The notes: a model not told the origin generated them from the letters alone. 64,000 nt of DNA from RPQJ01 sp963762315 (GCA_963762315.1 CAVXKO010000006.1:310001-374000); one strand, 5' to 3'; shown: positions 17,269 through 27,040, counted from the first letter of the stretch. Translations and numbers: made by a program.

Positions 17269-18090
17269 TCACCCGCGCCAGTCGATGAAGCCGGTCCAGG
17301 CGGTGGCAAGCACGAACAGGCCGAATGCGATGCGGTACCAGGCGAAAGGCACGAACGTGTGCGTCGCCACGTATCGCAGCAGCCAGCGAACGCACGCGAA
17401 CGCCGACGCGAATGCGGCGACCATGCCGACGATCCACAGGCCGAGATCGTCCATGGAAAGCAGCTGCCGCTCCTTGTAAAGCGAGTACACCGAGGCGAGT
17501 CCCAGCGTCGGGATCGCGAGATAGAAGGTGAACTCGGTCGCCACCTGCCGCGACAACCCGAACAGCATGCCGCCGATGATCGTGGCGCCGGAGCGGCTGG
17601 TGCCGGGCACCAGCGCCAGCGCCTGGGCGAGCCCGACCTTGAGCGCGTCGAGCGCCGTCATCTGCTCGACCGACGTAATGCGCACCGTGTGGTTGCGCCT
17701 CTCGGCCCAGAGGATGACGAACCCGCCGATGATGAACGCGGCAGCGACGGTGGGCGCATTGAACAGGTTCGCCTTGAGCGCCTTGCCGAACAACAGCCCC
17801 AGCACCGCAAGGGGCAGGAACGCGATGCCGATGTTCACGATCAGTCGCTGGGATGCGCGGTCCCGCGCGGCACCGGCGAACGTGGCAATGATCCGCGCCC
17901 GGAATTCCCAGACGACGGCCAGGATCGCGCCCGACTGGATGACGATCTCGAACAGCTTGCCGCGCTCGTCGTTGAAATCGAGCAGCGAGGCCGCGACGAT
18001 CAGGTGGCCGGTGCTCGAGACCGGCAGGAACTCGGTGAGACCCTCGACGATCCCGAGGATCGCCGCCTTCAGCAGCACCACCAGGTCCAT
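17269..18090 (-). CDS. uppP: undecaprenyl-diphosphatase
   Basis: UppP (BacA) dephosphorylates undecaprenyl pyrophosphate to recycle the lipid carrier of peptidoglycan and other envelope polymers. The two signature motifs are present: ILGIVEGLTEFLPVSSTGHL and ALVPGTSRSGATIIGGM. The 273-residue protein is strongly hydrophobic with about seven or eight membrane segments. It begins three bases after the sppA stop, so the two are probably cotranscribed. Confidence 0.97.
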   Translation of the reverse strand: MDLVVLLKAAILGIVEGLTEFLPVSSTGHLIVAASLLDFNDERGKLFEIVIQSGAILAVVWEFRARIIATFAGAARDRASQRLIVNIGIAFLPLAVLGLLFGKALKANLFNAPTVAAAFIIGGFVILWAERRNHTVRITSVEQMTALDALKVGLAQALALVPGTSRSGATIIGGMLFGLSRQVATEFTFYLAIPTLGLASVYSLYKERQLLSMDDLGLWIVGMVAAFASAFACVRWLLRYVATHTFVPFAWYRIAFGLFVLATAWTGFIDWRG

Positions 18091-18093
18091 GAG

Positions 18094-19938
18094 TCAGTCC
18101 GGGCTGCAGGCGAGGCAGTACGCGTAGACGTTGCGCGGGTCCGCCAGCCGCTCGAGCCGCTGCATTTCGGCGACGACCGGCGCAAGCGCACGCGGCAACT
18201 TCGGCACCATGTCCTGCGGCAGCAGCGGCGCGGCCACGCGCGCCGCCGCGGCACGCAAACGCAATCCCAGCGCCTCGCCGAAACCCGGCTCGCGGTCGTC
18301 GAAGACCACGTCGTAATCCTTGCCGAGCTTGGCCAGCTTCGCGGCCAGCTTGATCGCGTCGCGGTAACCGCCGAGCTGGTCGACGAGACCGAGCTTCTTC
18401 GCGTCCGCTCCCGACCACACGCGCCCCTGTGCCACCGCGTCGACCTGCGCCACGTCCTTCTTGCGCGCCCTCGCGACGTGCCCGATGAATTCCTGGTAGC
18501 CGTGATCGATGTTCTGCTGGAGGATTTCGCGCGTCGGCTCGCCGAGCGGACGATCCGGCCGGAATTCGCCGGCCAGAGCCGTGGTGCCCACGCCGTCGAC
18601 GTGCACGCCGAACTTGTCGAGCGTGCGATTGAACGTCGGGAACATCGCGAAGATGCCGATCGACCCGGTGAGCGTCGCCGGGCTCGCCACTATGCGATCC
18701 GCGTCCATGGCAATGTAGTAACCGCCCGACGCGGCCAGGCTGCTCATGGAGGCAACGACCGGCTTGCCCGCCTTCTTCAGTTCGTCGACCTCGCGGCGAA
18801 TGACCTCGCTCGCGAAGACGCTGCCGCCGGGGCTGTCGATCCGCAGCACCACGGCCTTCACCTCGTCATCGAAGCGCGCATCGCGCAACTGCTGCGCCAG
18901 CGTGTCCGACCCGATCATGCCCGGGGGCTGCACGCCGGGGACGATGTCGCCGCTCGCGACGATGACGGCGACCTTGTCGGACGGCGTGCTCTCGAGCGCC
19001 TCGCTCGAGCGCACGTTGGCGAGGTAGGAGGCGAAATCGACGCCCTTGTAGGAGTGCGCGTCCTCGTCTTCGCCGGTGATGGCCGCGAGCCGCTCTTCGA
19101 CCTTGAAGCGGCCTTCGAGCGCGGTCACGAGGCCGGCGTCGAGCGCCATCTTCGCGAGATCGCCGTTCACCTTGCGCAGCGCGGGCACGGCTTCGTCGGC
19201 GTAGGCCTGCAGCACTTCGGGCTTGAATTCACGGGCCTCGGCGACATCGGCCTTGTACGTGCCCCACACCGAGCCGAGCCACGCCTGGCTCTCCTCGCGC
19301 TCGGCGGGCGACATGTCGTTGCGCGTGAACATCTCGACGGCCGACTTGTACTGCCCGACGCGGAACACGTTCCAGTCGATCAGCAGCTTGTCGAGCGCGT
19401 CCTTGATGAAGATGCCGTAGTTGGCATAGCCGTCGACGTAGACGATGCCCTGGGGATCGAGATAGATCTCGTCGGCGTGCGAAGCAAGGTAGTACTGCGG
19501 CTGGTCGTAGAAGTCGCCATAGGCGATGACGGGCTTGCCGCTGGCGCGGAACTCGTCCACCGCGGCCGCCACTTCCTGCAGCTTCGCGAGGCCGCCGCCG
19601 CTCATGCCGCCGAGGTCGAGGTACAGGGCGCTGATGCGCTTGTCGTCCCTGGCGGCGACGATCGCGTCGACCAGGTCGCGCAGGCGGGTCTCACTGGGGC
19701 CGCGGCGCAGGCTCTGCGCCACGGCGCGCTCGACCGGATCGCCGGTGAATTGCTCGACGATCGGGCCCTCGGGCGCGATGACGAGGGCCGCGTTCTCCGG
19801 AACGAGCGGAATGGGCCGCGAGAAGAGCGCGCCCAGACCCGCGAAGATCAGCAGCAGCAGGACGAGGTGGAGGATCTTTCGCAGCCCGTCGAGGCCGCTC
19901 CAGACCCAGCCGAAGAACCTGCCGATGGCACGCAGCAT
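18094..19938 (-). CDS. sppA: signal peptide peptidase SppA, 67 kDa type
   Basis: SppA is an inner-membrane Ser/Lys protease that degrades cleaved signal peptides. The 614-residue length and two ClpP-like repeats mark the long Gram-negative form. One N-terminal membrane segment (IFAGLGALFSR region near 30-45) anchors it. The C-terminal repeat holds LRIDSPGGSVFASEVIRREV and the nucleophile region VVASMSSLAASGGYYIAMDA; the N-terminal repeat supplies the Lys region (GKPVIAYGDFYDQPQYYLAS). It lies 21 bases after rplS. Confidence 0.95.
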   Translation of the reverse strand: MLRAIGRFFGWVWSGLDGLRKILHLVLLLLIFAGLGALFSRPIPLVPENAALVIAPEGPIVEQFTGDPVERAVAQSLRRGPSETRLRDLVDAIVAARDDKRISALYLDLGGMSGGGLAKLQEVAAAVDEFRASGKPVIAYGDFYDQPQYYLASHADEIYLDPQGIVYVDGYANYGIFIKDALDKLLIDWNVFRVGQYKSAVEMFTRNDMSPAEREESQAWLGSVWGTYKADVAEAREFKPEVLQAYADEAVPALRKVNGDLAKMALDAGLVTALEGRFKVEERLAAITGEDEDAHSYKGVDFASYLANVRSSEALESTPSDKVAVIVASGDIVPGVQPPGMIGSDTLAQQLRDARFDDEVKAVVLRIDSPGGSVFASEVIRREVDELKKAGKPVVASMSSLAASGGYYIAMDADRIVASPATLTGSIGIFAMFPTFNRTLDKFGVHVDGVGTTALAGEFRPDRPLGEPTREILQQNIDHGYQEFIGHVARARKKDVAQVDAVAQGRVWSGADAKKLGLVDQLGGYRDAIKLAAKLAKLGKDYDVVFDDREPGFGEALGLRLRAAAARVAAPLLPQDMVPKLPRALAPVVAEMQRLERLADPRNVYAYCLACSPD

Positions 19939-19959
19939 GCGCGCGCGCCCGAGAAGGCC

Positions 19960-20304
19960 TTAGACCTTCTCTTCGATGCGCGCGGACTTGCCGGTGCGCT
20001 CGCGCAGGTAGTACAGCTTGGCGCGGCGGACGTGGCCACGGCGCTTGACCGTGATCGCGCCGAGCGCGGGGCTGTAGGTCTGGAACACGCGCTCGACGCC
20101 CTCGCCGTGCGAAATCTTGCGCACGGTGAAGGACGAGTTGAGGCCGCGGTTGCTCTTGGCGATGACCACGCCCTCGTAGGCCTGCACGCGCTCGCGATCG
20201 CCTTCCTTGACCTTGACCTCGACGACGACGGTGTCGCCCGGGCCGAACTCGGGGACTTCGCGCTTCATGCGCTCGGCTTCGAGCGCTGCAATGATGTTCG
20301 TCAT
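19960..20304 (-). CDS. rplS: 50S ribosomal protein L19 (bL19)
   Basis: bL19 sits at the 30S-50S interface. The 114-residue sequence is canonical: FGPGDTVVVEVKVKEGDRER, VQAYEGVVIAKSNRGLNSSF, TVRKISHGEGVERVFQTYSP, GHVRRAKLYYLRERTGKSAR. The start overlaps the trmD stop by four bases (ATGA), and it is the last gene of the rpsP-rimM-trmD-rplS operon. Confidence 0.99.
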   Translation of the reverse strand: MTNIIAALEAERMKREVPEFGPGDTVVVEVKVKEGDRERVQAYEGVVIAKSNRGLNSSFTVRKISHGEGVERVFQTYSPALGAITVKRRGHVRRAKLYYLRERTGKSARIEEKV

Positions 20305-21041
20305 AACTCACCCTTCTCAGACAGGTATTCGTCGAGGAGCCCGCGCTCCTCCTTGCTCAATTCCCGGCCCGCCAGCAGGTCCGGCCGTCGCTGCCACGTT
20401 CGCCCCAGCGCCTGCTTCAGGCGCCAGCGCGCGATCGCCGCGTGGTTGCCGCCGCTCAGCACCGCCGGCACTTCGCGCCCGGCCCACACCTCGGGCCGCG
20501 TGTAGTGCGGCCAGTCGAGGAGCCCGTTCGCGAACGACTCCTGCACGGCGGACTCGGCATCGCCCAGCGTCCCGGGCAGCAATCTCGCCACTGCGTCGAC
20601 CACCACGAGCGCCGGCAGTTCGCCGCCGCTCAGCACCGCATCGCAGACCGACACCGATTCGTCGATGCAGGCATCCACGAACCGCTCGTCCACGCCTTCG
20701 TACCTTCCGGCCACGAGCACCAGCTCGGGCAGCGCGGCGAACTCGGCGACCTTCCGCTGCGTGAGCGGGGCGCCGTCTGCCGCCAGGTAGACCCGGCGCG
20801 CCGCCGGCACTCGCCGCGCGGCATCCAGCATGGCGAGCCGCAAGGGCTCGGCCTTCAGGACCATCCCGGGGCCGCCGCCGTAAGGCCGGTCGTCCACCGT
20901 CTTGTGCACGTCCGTGGCGAACTGCCGCGGGTTGACCGTCTCGACGGCCAGGACGCCTCTTTCGAGGGCCCGCCCGAGCACGCCGAACTGCAGCGCGTGC
21001 TCCACGAACTCGGGGAACAACGTGACGACCACGATCTTCAC
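20301..21041 (-). CDS. trmD: tRNA (guanine-N1)-methyltransferase
   Basis: TrmD makes m1G37 in tRNAs reading CCN/CUN/CGG codons, preventing +1 slippage. The 246-residue SPOUT enzyme shows the knot and active-site motifs VVTLFPEFVEHALQFGVLG, DRPYGGGPGMVLKAEPLR, LVAGRYEGVDERFVDACIDE and VLSGGELPALVVVDAVARLL. Length and operon position are standard. Confidence 0.98.
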   Translation of the reverse strand: MKIVVVTLFPEFVEHALQFGVLGRALERGVLAVETVNPRQFATDVHKTVDDRPYGGGPGMVLKAEPLRLAMLDAARRVPAARRVYLAADGAPLTQRKVAEFAALPELVLVAGRYEGVDERFVDACIDESVSVCDAVLSGGELPALVVVDAVARLLPGTLGDAESAVQESFANGLLDWPHYTRPEVWAGREVPAVLSGGNHAAIARWRLKQALGRTWQRRPDLLAGRELSKEERGLLDEYLSEKGEL

Positions 21042-21065
21042 GACTGTCCCACCTCGGCCCCCGCC

Positions 21066-21587
21066 TCAATCGTCGGGATGCCAGTCCACCGTCACTGTGC
21101 CGGCCGCCAGGTCCACCGCCACGAGGCGTTCAGGGACCAGCGGCACCAGCCGCTCTCGATCGCCGCGCAACACCAGCACCGGGTGCGCCGGAAACTCGAG
21201 AATCTCTTCGACTCGACCCAGGGCCTGCCCGTCCCGGTTGGACGCTGCGAGGCCGACGAGGTCGTGCCAGTAATACGTACCCGCCTCGGGCGCCGGAAGC
21301 TCCGAGCGATCCAGCTGGACCTCCGCTCCCGAGAGCATCTGCGCGGCTTCGCGACTGTCGATGCCCTCGAGCCGGACCGCGATGCCCTGCCCCGCGCGCT
21401 TCGATTCCAGGACAGTCATGCGGCGGATCTCGGTCCCGCGCACGATGTCCCAGGCCGGGTAGCTGACGATGCCCTCGGGCGGATCGGTGTAGGAGAAGAC
21501 CTTCACCCAACCCCGCACTCCGAATGGAGCGCCTACCCTGCCGAGCACCACCGGCTCACGGCCTTGGTCACCGGATCGCGCAGTCAT
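21066..21587 (-). CDS. rimM: 16S rRNA processing protein RimM
   Basis: RimM helps mature the 30S head and binds S19. The 173-residue protein has the N-terminal RimM barrel (VVLGRVGAPFGVRGWVKVFS, SREAAQMLSGAEVQLDRSEL) and the C-terminal PRC-like barrel (YYWHDLVGLAASNRDGQALG ... LVPLVPERLVAVDLAAGTVT). It lies between rpsP and trmD in the usual order. Confidence 0.97.
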   Translation of the reverse strand: MTARSGDQGREPVVLGRVGAPFGVRGWVKVFSYTDPPEGIVSYPAWDIVRGTEIRRMTVLESKRAGQGIAVRLEGIDSREAAQMLSGAEVQLDRSELPAPEAGTYYWHDLVGLAASNRDGQALGRVEEILEFPAHPVLVLRGDRERLVPLVPERLVAVDLAAGTVTVDWHPDD

Positions 21588-21602
21588 TGCGCGCCGGCCT
21601 GA

Positions 21603-21866
21603 TCAGGCCGCGGCTGCGACCGGATGGCTCTTCTTGTAGCTCTTGACGAGCTGGGCCACGCGCTCGGAAGGCTGTGCGCCCACGGAGAGCCAGTAGTCCA
21701 CCCGCGCGAGATCGAGGCGCAGCTCCTCGCTGCCGCCGCGCGCGACCGGGTTGAAGAAGCCCAGCTGCTCGAGCGTGCCACCGCCGCGACGGCGGCTGTC
21801 GGTCACCACCACGTGGTAGAAGGGTTCCTTCTTGCCACCGCGGCGCGTCAATCGGATCGTCACCAT
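21603..21866 (-). CDS. rpsP: 30S ribosomal protein S16 (bS16)
   Basis: bS16 is an early-binding 30S protein. The 87-residue sequence begins MVTIRLTRRGGKKEPFYHVV and continues VTDSRRRGGG, LGFFNPVARGG and LARVDYWLSVGAQPSERVAQ. It heads the rpsP-rimM-trmD-rplS operon. Confidence 0.99.
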   Translation of the reverse strand: MVTIRLTRRGGKKEPFYHVVVTDSRRRGGGTLEQLGFFNPVARGGSEELRLDLARVDYWLSVGAQPSERVAQLVKSYKKSHPVAAAA

Positions 21867-21975
21867 CTTGTGCCAATGCCTCAGTAGGGGCCGCGGGCGA
21901 ACGAGCCGCGCCCGGCCAAAAAAGAGCCGCGAACTATACCCAAAAACACAGGGAAAAGAAACGCTTGTGTCGGGC

Positions 21976-23334
21976 TCAGCGGAGCCCCGGCGGCATCCGG
22001 CCGGCCATGGAGCGCAGCATGCCCCGGATCCCGCCCTTTCCGGACATGCCCTTCATCATTTTCTGCATCTGCAGGAAGTTCTTCAGCAGCCGGTTGATCT
22101 CGGCCACGTGGGTGCCTGAACCGGTCGCGATCCGGCGCTTGCGGGACCCGTCGATGTTCTTGGGATACCGGCGCTCCCTGGGCGTCATGGAGCAGATGAT
22201 CGCGATCTGGCGCTTGATTTCCTTCTCGTTCCCCTGGGGCACCTGGCCGGCCTTGGCCGCCAGCTGGGCCGGGAGCTTGTCCATCAGGGCAGCCATGCCC
22301 CCCATCTGCTCGAGCTGCCGCAGCTGGCCCAGCAGGTCGTCCAGGTCGAAATCCTTGCCCTTGGCGACTTTCCGGGCGAGTTTTTCCGCCTCCTCGCGGT
22401 CGACCTGGCGGGTGACCTGCTCGACGAGCGACAGCACGTCGCCCATGCCGAGGATGCGGGCCGCCATGCGATCCGGCTGGAACGCTTCCAGGGCCTCGGG
22501 CTTTTCGCCCACGCCCATGAAGAGGATCGGCCGGCCGGTGACGTGGCGCACCGACAACGCGGCGCCGCCCCGCGCATCGCCATCCGCCTTGGTCAGCACC
22601 ACGCCCGTGAGATCGAGCACCGCGCCGAAGGCCCTTGCGGCATTCACGGCGTCCTGGCCCGCCATGCTGTCCACGACGAACAGCGTCTCGATCGGCTTCA
22701 CCGCGGCGCTCAGGTCGCGCACCTCCTGCATCATCGCGTCGTCGACGTGCAGGCGGCCGGCCGTGTCGACGAGCAGCACGTCGTAGACGCCGCTGCGGGC
22801 CGCTTCGAGCGCGTTCGTGGCGATCGCCACCGGGGACTGCTTCGCGTCGGACGGCGCCACGTCCACGCCGAGCTGCTGGCCGAGCCGCTCGAGCTGGAGC
22901 ATGGCGGCGGGCCGGTACACGTCGGTCGAGACGAGCAGGACGCGCTTGCGTTCACGCTCACGGAGCCAGAGCGCGATCTTCGCGGCGGTCGTGGTCTTGC
23001 CGGCGCCCTGCAGGCCCGCCAGCAGGATCACCGCCGGAGGCTGCGTGCGCAGGTTGAGCGGGCGGACGCCCTCGCCCATCACGCGGACGAGTTCGTCGTG
23101 GATGACCTTGATGAGGGCCTGTCCCGGCGTGAGGCTCTTGTGGATCTCCTGGCCGACGACGCGCGCCTTGACGCCGTCGATGAAGTCCTTGACCACCGGC
23201 AGCGCCACGTCGGCCTCGAGCAGCGCCATGCGTACCTGGCGCAGCGTGTCGCCGATGTTCTCCTCGGTGAGGCGGCCGCGGCCGCGCAGGCCCTCGACGA
23301 CGGCGGCAAGACGGGTGGACAGCTTGTCGAACAC
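21976..23334 (-). CDS. ffh: signal recognition particle protein Ffh
   Basis: Ffh is the SRP54 GTPase that binds signal sequences and targets inner-membrane proteins to FtsY and SecYEG. The N domain (MFDKLSTRLAAVVEGLRGRG) precedes the G domain, with G1 GLQGAGKTTTAAKIA, DTAGRL and TKADGDARGGAALS. The C-terminal M domain is Met-rich (LQMQKMMKGMSGKGGIRGML). 452 residues. It lies upstream of rpsP and divergent from the CcsA-like gene, as in many Gammaproteobacteria. Confidence 0.99.
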   Translation of the reverse strand: MFDKLSTRLAAVVEGLRGRGRLTEENIGDTLRQVRMALLEADVALPVVKDFIDGVKARVVGQEIHKSLTPGQALIKVIHDELVRVMGEGVRPLNLRTQPPAVILLAGLQGAGKTTTAAKIALWLRERERKRVLLVSTDVYRPAAMLQLERLGQQLGVDVAPSDAKQSPVAIATNALEAARSGVYDVLLVDTAGRLHVDDAMMQEVRDLSAAVKPIETLFVVDSMAGQDAVNAARAFGAVLDLTGVVLTKADGDARGGAALSVRHVTGRPILFMGVGEKPEALEAFQPDRMAARILGMGDVLSLVEQVTRQVDREEAEKLARKVAKGKDFDLDDLLGQLRQLEQMGGMAALMDKLPAQLAAKAGQVPQGNEKEIKRQIAIICSMTPRERRYPKNIDGSRKRRIATGSGTHVAEINRLLKNFLQMQKMMKGMSGKGGIRGMLRSMAGRMPPGLR

Positions 23335-23433
23335 GTTGAAAACCTCGTCGGCTCGGGCTGCGGCCCGGCGCGGATCGCGAATTATAGAGAAAACCGCGCC
23401 TCCTCACGTCGGTCCCGGCGTGGCATCATTCAC

Positions 23434-24273
23434 GTGTCCCACAGCCACCCGCGGGCCCCGCACTTGCCGCTGCCACTGATTGCCGTCGCCTGTTACCTGA
23501 TCGGGGCCGTGTGGCTCGGGGTGACCGTCTATCGGACCAACACCCACGAAGGCCGGGGCGGCCGCATCGCCGCCGTGGCCATCGCCGCCGTCGGCGCGCT
23601 CGTCCACGCCGGCGCGCTCGTCCAGGAGCGCCGCATTGCGCCCTCGGCGGCCCTTTCGCCGGGCGACACCGCGGCCATCGTCGGATTCGTCATCGCCGTC
23701 ACCGCCGTGCTCATGGCGATGCGCCCTCGCTTCCGCGGCATGGCGGCGCTGCTGCTCGCGATTGCGGCGATCCTCGAAGCGGCCTTCTCCGAGGGAGCAC
23801 GCCAGTTCTCGGTCGGCCGCCCGGGCTGGGAACTGGCATTCCACGTCGCCATGGCAACGACGGCATTCGCCTTCCTCACCATCGGCATGGCGCTCGCCTT
23901 CGCGCAGGTGATGGTCGACCGCCGCCTGCGCAGCCGCCAGCCGCTCGGCTGGCTCAAGATCCTCACGCCGATCGAATCGCTCGAGTCCGGCCTCTTCCAG
24001 AGCATCCTCGCCGGCTTCGCGATGCTCACGCTCGCGCTCGTGAGCGGCGCGTTCTTCATCGAGAACCTGTTCGCGCAGCACCTCGTGCACAAGGTGGTGC
24101 TGGCGCTCATCGCGTGGGTCGTCTTCGGCATCCTGTTGATCGGCCGGCTGCGCTTCGGCTGGCGCGGCCGCAAGGCCCTGCGCTGGACGCTCGCGGGCTA
24201 CGTGCTGCTCGGCCTCTCCTACTTCGGCAGCAAGCTGATCCTCGAGGACATCCTCGGCAAGCACTGGGGCTGA
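23434..24273 (+). CDS. CcsA/YpjD-like cytochrome c assembly family membrane protein
   Basis: This polytopic protein of about 279 residues belongs to the cytochrome c assembly/CcsA-like family (E. coli YpjD), whose exact role is unresolved. It has about eight hydrophobic segments and the conserved stretch AFHVAMATTAFAFLTIGMAL with a family His, plus LTPIESLESGLFQSILAGFA and a His-rich end (AQHLVHKVVLALIAW). The likely GTG start at 23434 lies divergent to ffh; a TTG at 23464 is an alternative. The CorB-like gene follows within six bases, the same ffh-ypjD-yfjD order as E. coli. Confidence 0.85.
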   Translation: MSHSHPRAPHLPLPLIAVACYLIGAVWLGVTVYRTNTHEGRGGRIAAVAIAAVGALVHAGALVQERRIAPSAALSPGDTAAIVGFVIAVTAVLMAMRPRFRGMAALLLAIAAILEAAFSEGARQFSVGRPGWELAFHVAMATTAFAFLTIGMALAFAQVMVDRRLRSRQPLGWLKILTPIESLESGLFQSILAGFAMLTLALVSGAFFIENLFAQHLVHKVVLALIAWVVFGILLIGRLRFGWRGRKALRWTLAGYVLLGLSYFGSKLILEDILGKHWG

Positions 24274-24278
24274 GGCGC

Positions 24279-25553
24279 GTGACCGAGCTATCCGTCGGCT
24301 CGCAGATCGGCATCCTCGTCCTCTGCATCGCGCTCTCGGCGTTCTTCTCCAGCACGGAGACGGCGCTGATGAGCATCAACCGCTACCGGCTGCGTCATCT
24401 CGCGCGCGAAGGCAGCACCAGCGCGCGCGCCGCCGAGAAGCTCCTCGAGCGGCCCGACCGGCTGATCGGGATGATCCTGATCTGCAACAACTTCGTGAAT
24501 TCCGCGGCCGCGGCGCTCGTGACGGTGATCGCGCTGCAGATCGGCGGCGAAGGCGCGGCGGCCATCGGCGTCAGCATCTTCACGGCGGTGCTGATCATCT
24601 TCGGCGAGGTGGCGCCGAAGACCTTCGGCGCGCTGTACCCGGAACGGCTCGCGCTGCCGTCGGCGCTGGTCTACCAGGTGCTGCTCAAGATCCTCTACCC
24701 GATCGTCTGGGCCACCAACCTGGTCGCGAACGGCGTGCTGCGCATGCTCGGCATCTCCGCGGAAAAGGTCAGCCGCACGTCGCTCAGCTCGGACGAACTG
24801 CGCACCGTCGTCGCGGAAGCGAGCACCGTGATCCCCCACCGCCACCAGCGCATGCTGATGAGCATCCTCGACCTGGAGAAGATCAACGTCGAGGACATCA
24901 TGGTGCCGCGCAACGAGATCTCGGGCATCGACGTGTCCGACGAATGGGACGACGTGCTCGAGGCCGTGCAGCAGAGCCGCCACACGCGCATCCCCTGCTA
25001 CGACGGCAACCTCGAGAACCTGGTCGGAATCCTGCACATGAAGAAGGTGGCGCGCCTGCTTGCGCGGGACGAGCTCAATCGCGAGCGCCTCCTCGCCCTC
25101 GCCCGGGAACGCGAGCCTTACTACGTGCCGGAGGGGACGTCCCTCAACACGCAGCTGCTGCAGTTCCAGCGCCAGCGCCGCCGGGTCGCTTTCGTGGTGG
25201 ACGAATACGGCGACGTGCAGGGCCTCGTGACGCTCGAGGACCTGCTCGAGGAAATCGTCGGCGAATTCACCTCGGACCCGGCCTCGCTGCACCGGGACGT
25301 GCACAAGGAAAAGGGCGACAGCTACGTGGTGAGCGCGTCGGCAAGCGTGCGCACGCTCAACCGCAAGATGGGCTGGACGCTGCCGACGACCGGGCCGCGC
25401 ACGCTGAACGGCCTCATCATCGAATACCTGGAGACGATCCCGGAAACCGGCACCAGCCTGCGGATCGGCGACTATTCCCTCGAGATCCTGCAGACCGGCG
25501 ACAACGCCGTGAAGACGGTGCGACTGATGCCGATTACGAAGCCCGCCGGGTAG
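24279..25553 (+). CDS. HlyC/CorC family transporter (CorB/CNNM type)
   Basis: This protein of about 424 residues is a CNNM/CorB-type putative Mg2+ or cation transporter of the inner membrane. The DUF21 membrane domain (about 1-180; FFSSTETALMSINRYRLRHL, VNSAAAALVTVIAL, FGEVAPKTFGALYPE) is followed by two CBS domains (VEDIMVPRNEISGIDVSDEW, HTRIPCYDGNLENLVGILHM, VAFVVDEYGDVQGLVTLEDL) and a CorC/HlyC C-terminal domain. The GTG start at 24279 is six bases after the upstream stop, so the pair is an operon. Confidence 0.92.
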   Translation: MTELSVGSQIGILVLCIALSAFFSSTETALMSINRYRLRHLAREGSTSARAAEKLLERPDRLIGMILICNNFVNSAAAALVTVIALQIGGEGAAAIGVSIFTAVLIIFGEVAPKTFGALYPERLALPSALVYQVLLKILYPIVWATNLVANGVLRMLGISAEKVSRTSLSSDELRTVVAEASTVIPHRHQRMLMSILDLEKINVEDIMVPRNEISGIDVSDEWDDVLEAVQQSRHTRIPCYDGNLENLVGILHMKKVARLLARDELNRERLLALAREREPYYVPEGTSLNTQLLQFQRQRRRVAFVVDEYGDVQGLVTLEDLLEEIVGEFTSDPASLHRDVHKEKGDSYVVSASASVRTLNRKMGWTLPTTGPRTLNGLIIEYLETIPETGTSLRIGDYSLEILQTGDNAVKTVRLMPITKPAG

Positions 25554-25562
25554 GCATTCGCG

Positions 25563-26915
25563 TCACAGCGCAATCTGCAGCGCATCGAGCAACCGGCCCA
25601 CGCCGTGCACTTCGATACCCTCGATGGGTTTGCGCGGCACGTTACCCTCCGGCACGAGCGCGCGCTTGAATCCCTGTTTTGCCGCTTCCCGCAGGCGTTC
25701 TTCGCCGAACGGCACGGGCCGGATCTCGCCGGTGAGCCCGAGCTCGCCGAAGACCACCGTGTCGTTGGCGAGCGGCTTGTCCCGCAGGCTCGAGAGCGTG
25801 GCGAGCACCGCCGGGAGATCCGCGGAAGTCTCGCCGATGCGGACGCCGCCGACCACGTTCACGAAGACGTCGCTGCCCGCCGTCGAGACGCCTCCGTGCC
25901 GGTGCAGCACCGCAAGCAGCAGCGCGAGACGGCTCGACTCGAATCCGACGGCCACGCGCCTCGGGTTCATGCCCTGCGCCTCGTCCACCAGCGCCTGGAG
26001 TTCGACCAGCAAGGGCCGGCTCCCCTCGCGCACCACCGTCACCACGCTGCCGGCGACGGGCTGCGGATGGCGCGAGAGGAAGATCGCCGACGGGTTGCGC
26101 ACCTCGCGCAGGCCCTGCTCGGCCATGGCGAACACGCCGAGCTCGTTGGCCGCGCCGAAACGATTCTTCACCGCACGGATCACACGATAACGGCTGCCGG
26201 GGTCGCTTTCGAAATAGAGCACGGTGTCCACCATGTGCTCGAGGATGCGCGGACCGGCGATGAGCCCTTCCTTCGTCACGTGCCCGATCAGCAGCACCGC
26301 AACGCCGCTGCCCTTCGCGAATCGCACGAGCTGCGCCGCCGACTCGCGGACCTGCACCGCCGAGCCCGCCGACGACTCGCTCAGCTCCGTCTGCATGGTC
26401 TGGATCGAGTCGACGACGAGCACCTGCGCGCGGGAAGCCGAGGCCTCATCGAGTATGGCCTCGACCCGGGTCTCCGCCGCCAGGCGCAGCTCCGTCGCCT
26501 CGAGCCCGAGGCGCCTCGCGCGCAGGGCAACCTGCCGCACGGACTCTTCGCCCGAGACATAGAGCACCGGCCGTTCGCGACTCAGCGCGTCCGCCGCCTG
26601 CAGCAGCAGCGTCGACTTGCCGATGCCGGGGTCGCCCCCGAGCAGGACTACCGAACCGGCCACCAGCCCACCGCCGAGCACCCGGTCGAGTTCGCCGATG
26701 CCGGTCAGGGCGCGGACGTCCGCCTCCTGCGTGACCTGCGTCACGGTTCTGCTGACCGGCCCGGCCACGGCAGCTCGTCGCGGCGCATTCATGCTGGAAA
26801 CTGCCACTGCGAGTTCGAGCGTATTCCATGCCTGGCAGGCAGGGCACTGGCCCTGCCACTGGGGCGTATGGGCGCCGCAGGAACCACACACGTAACTCGT
26901 TTTCGGTCGGGCCAT
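25563..26915 (-). CDS. radA: DNA repair protein RadA
   Basis: RadA is a RecA-like ATPase that drives branch migration during recombination repair. An N-terminal zinc finger (CGSCGAHTPQWQGQCPAC), Walker A GGDPGIGKSTLLLQAAD, the RadA-specific KNRFGAANELG motif and a Lon-protease-like C-terminal domain are in the expected order. Start chosen at 26915 (MARPKTSYVCGSCG), which places the finger at the N-terminus; an ATG three codons upstream is possible. About 450 residues. It converges on the CorB-like gene and diverges from the kinase gene. Confidence 0.97.
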   Translation of the reverse strand: MARPKTSYVCGSCGAHTPQWQGQCPACQAWNTLELAVAVSSMNAPRRAAVAGPVSRTVTQVTQEADVRALTGIGELDRVLGGGLVAGSVVLLGGDPGIGKSTLLLQAADALSRERPVLYVSGEESVRQVALRARRLGLEATELRLAAETRVEAILDEASASRAQVLVVDSIQTMQTELSESSAGSAVQVRESAAQLVRFAKGSGVAVLLIGHVTKEGLIAGPRILEHMVDTVLYFESDPGSRYRVIRAVKNRFGAANELGVFAMAEQGLREVRNPSAIFLSRHPQPVAGSVVTVVREGSRPLLVELQALVDEAQGMNPRRVAVGFESSRLALLLAVLHRHGGVSTAGSDVFVNVVGGVRIGETSADLPAVLATLSSLRDKPLANDTVVFGELGLTGEIRPVPFGEERLREAAKQGFKRALVPEGNVPRKPIEGIEVHGVGRLLDALQIAL

Positions 26916-27040
26916 CGAGGCCATCCTGGGTCGGGCGAATCGGGAGCCGGCGAATGCTAGCACGCAACACCGTGGCGCCCCGGACTGTGACGGAGACGAC
27001 ACAGCCGGAGGGTCGCTGACCCTATACTTCGTCGCAAACC

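Noticed and set aside
17242..20505. A 1087-codon open frame on the plus strand
   Set aside because: It lies antisense to uppP, sppA and rplS, and its translation is Arg/Asp/Leu/Val-rich low-complexity sequence typical of the shadow of GC-rich genes.
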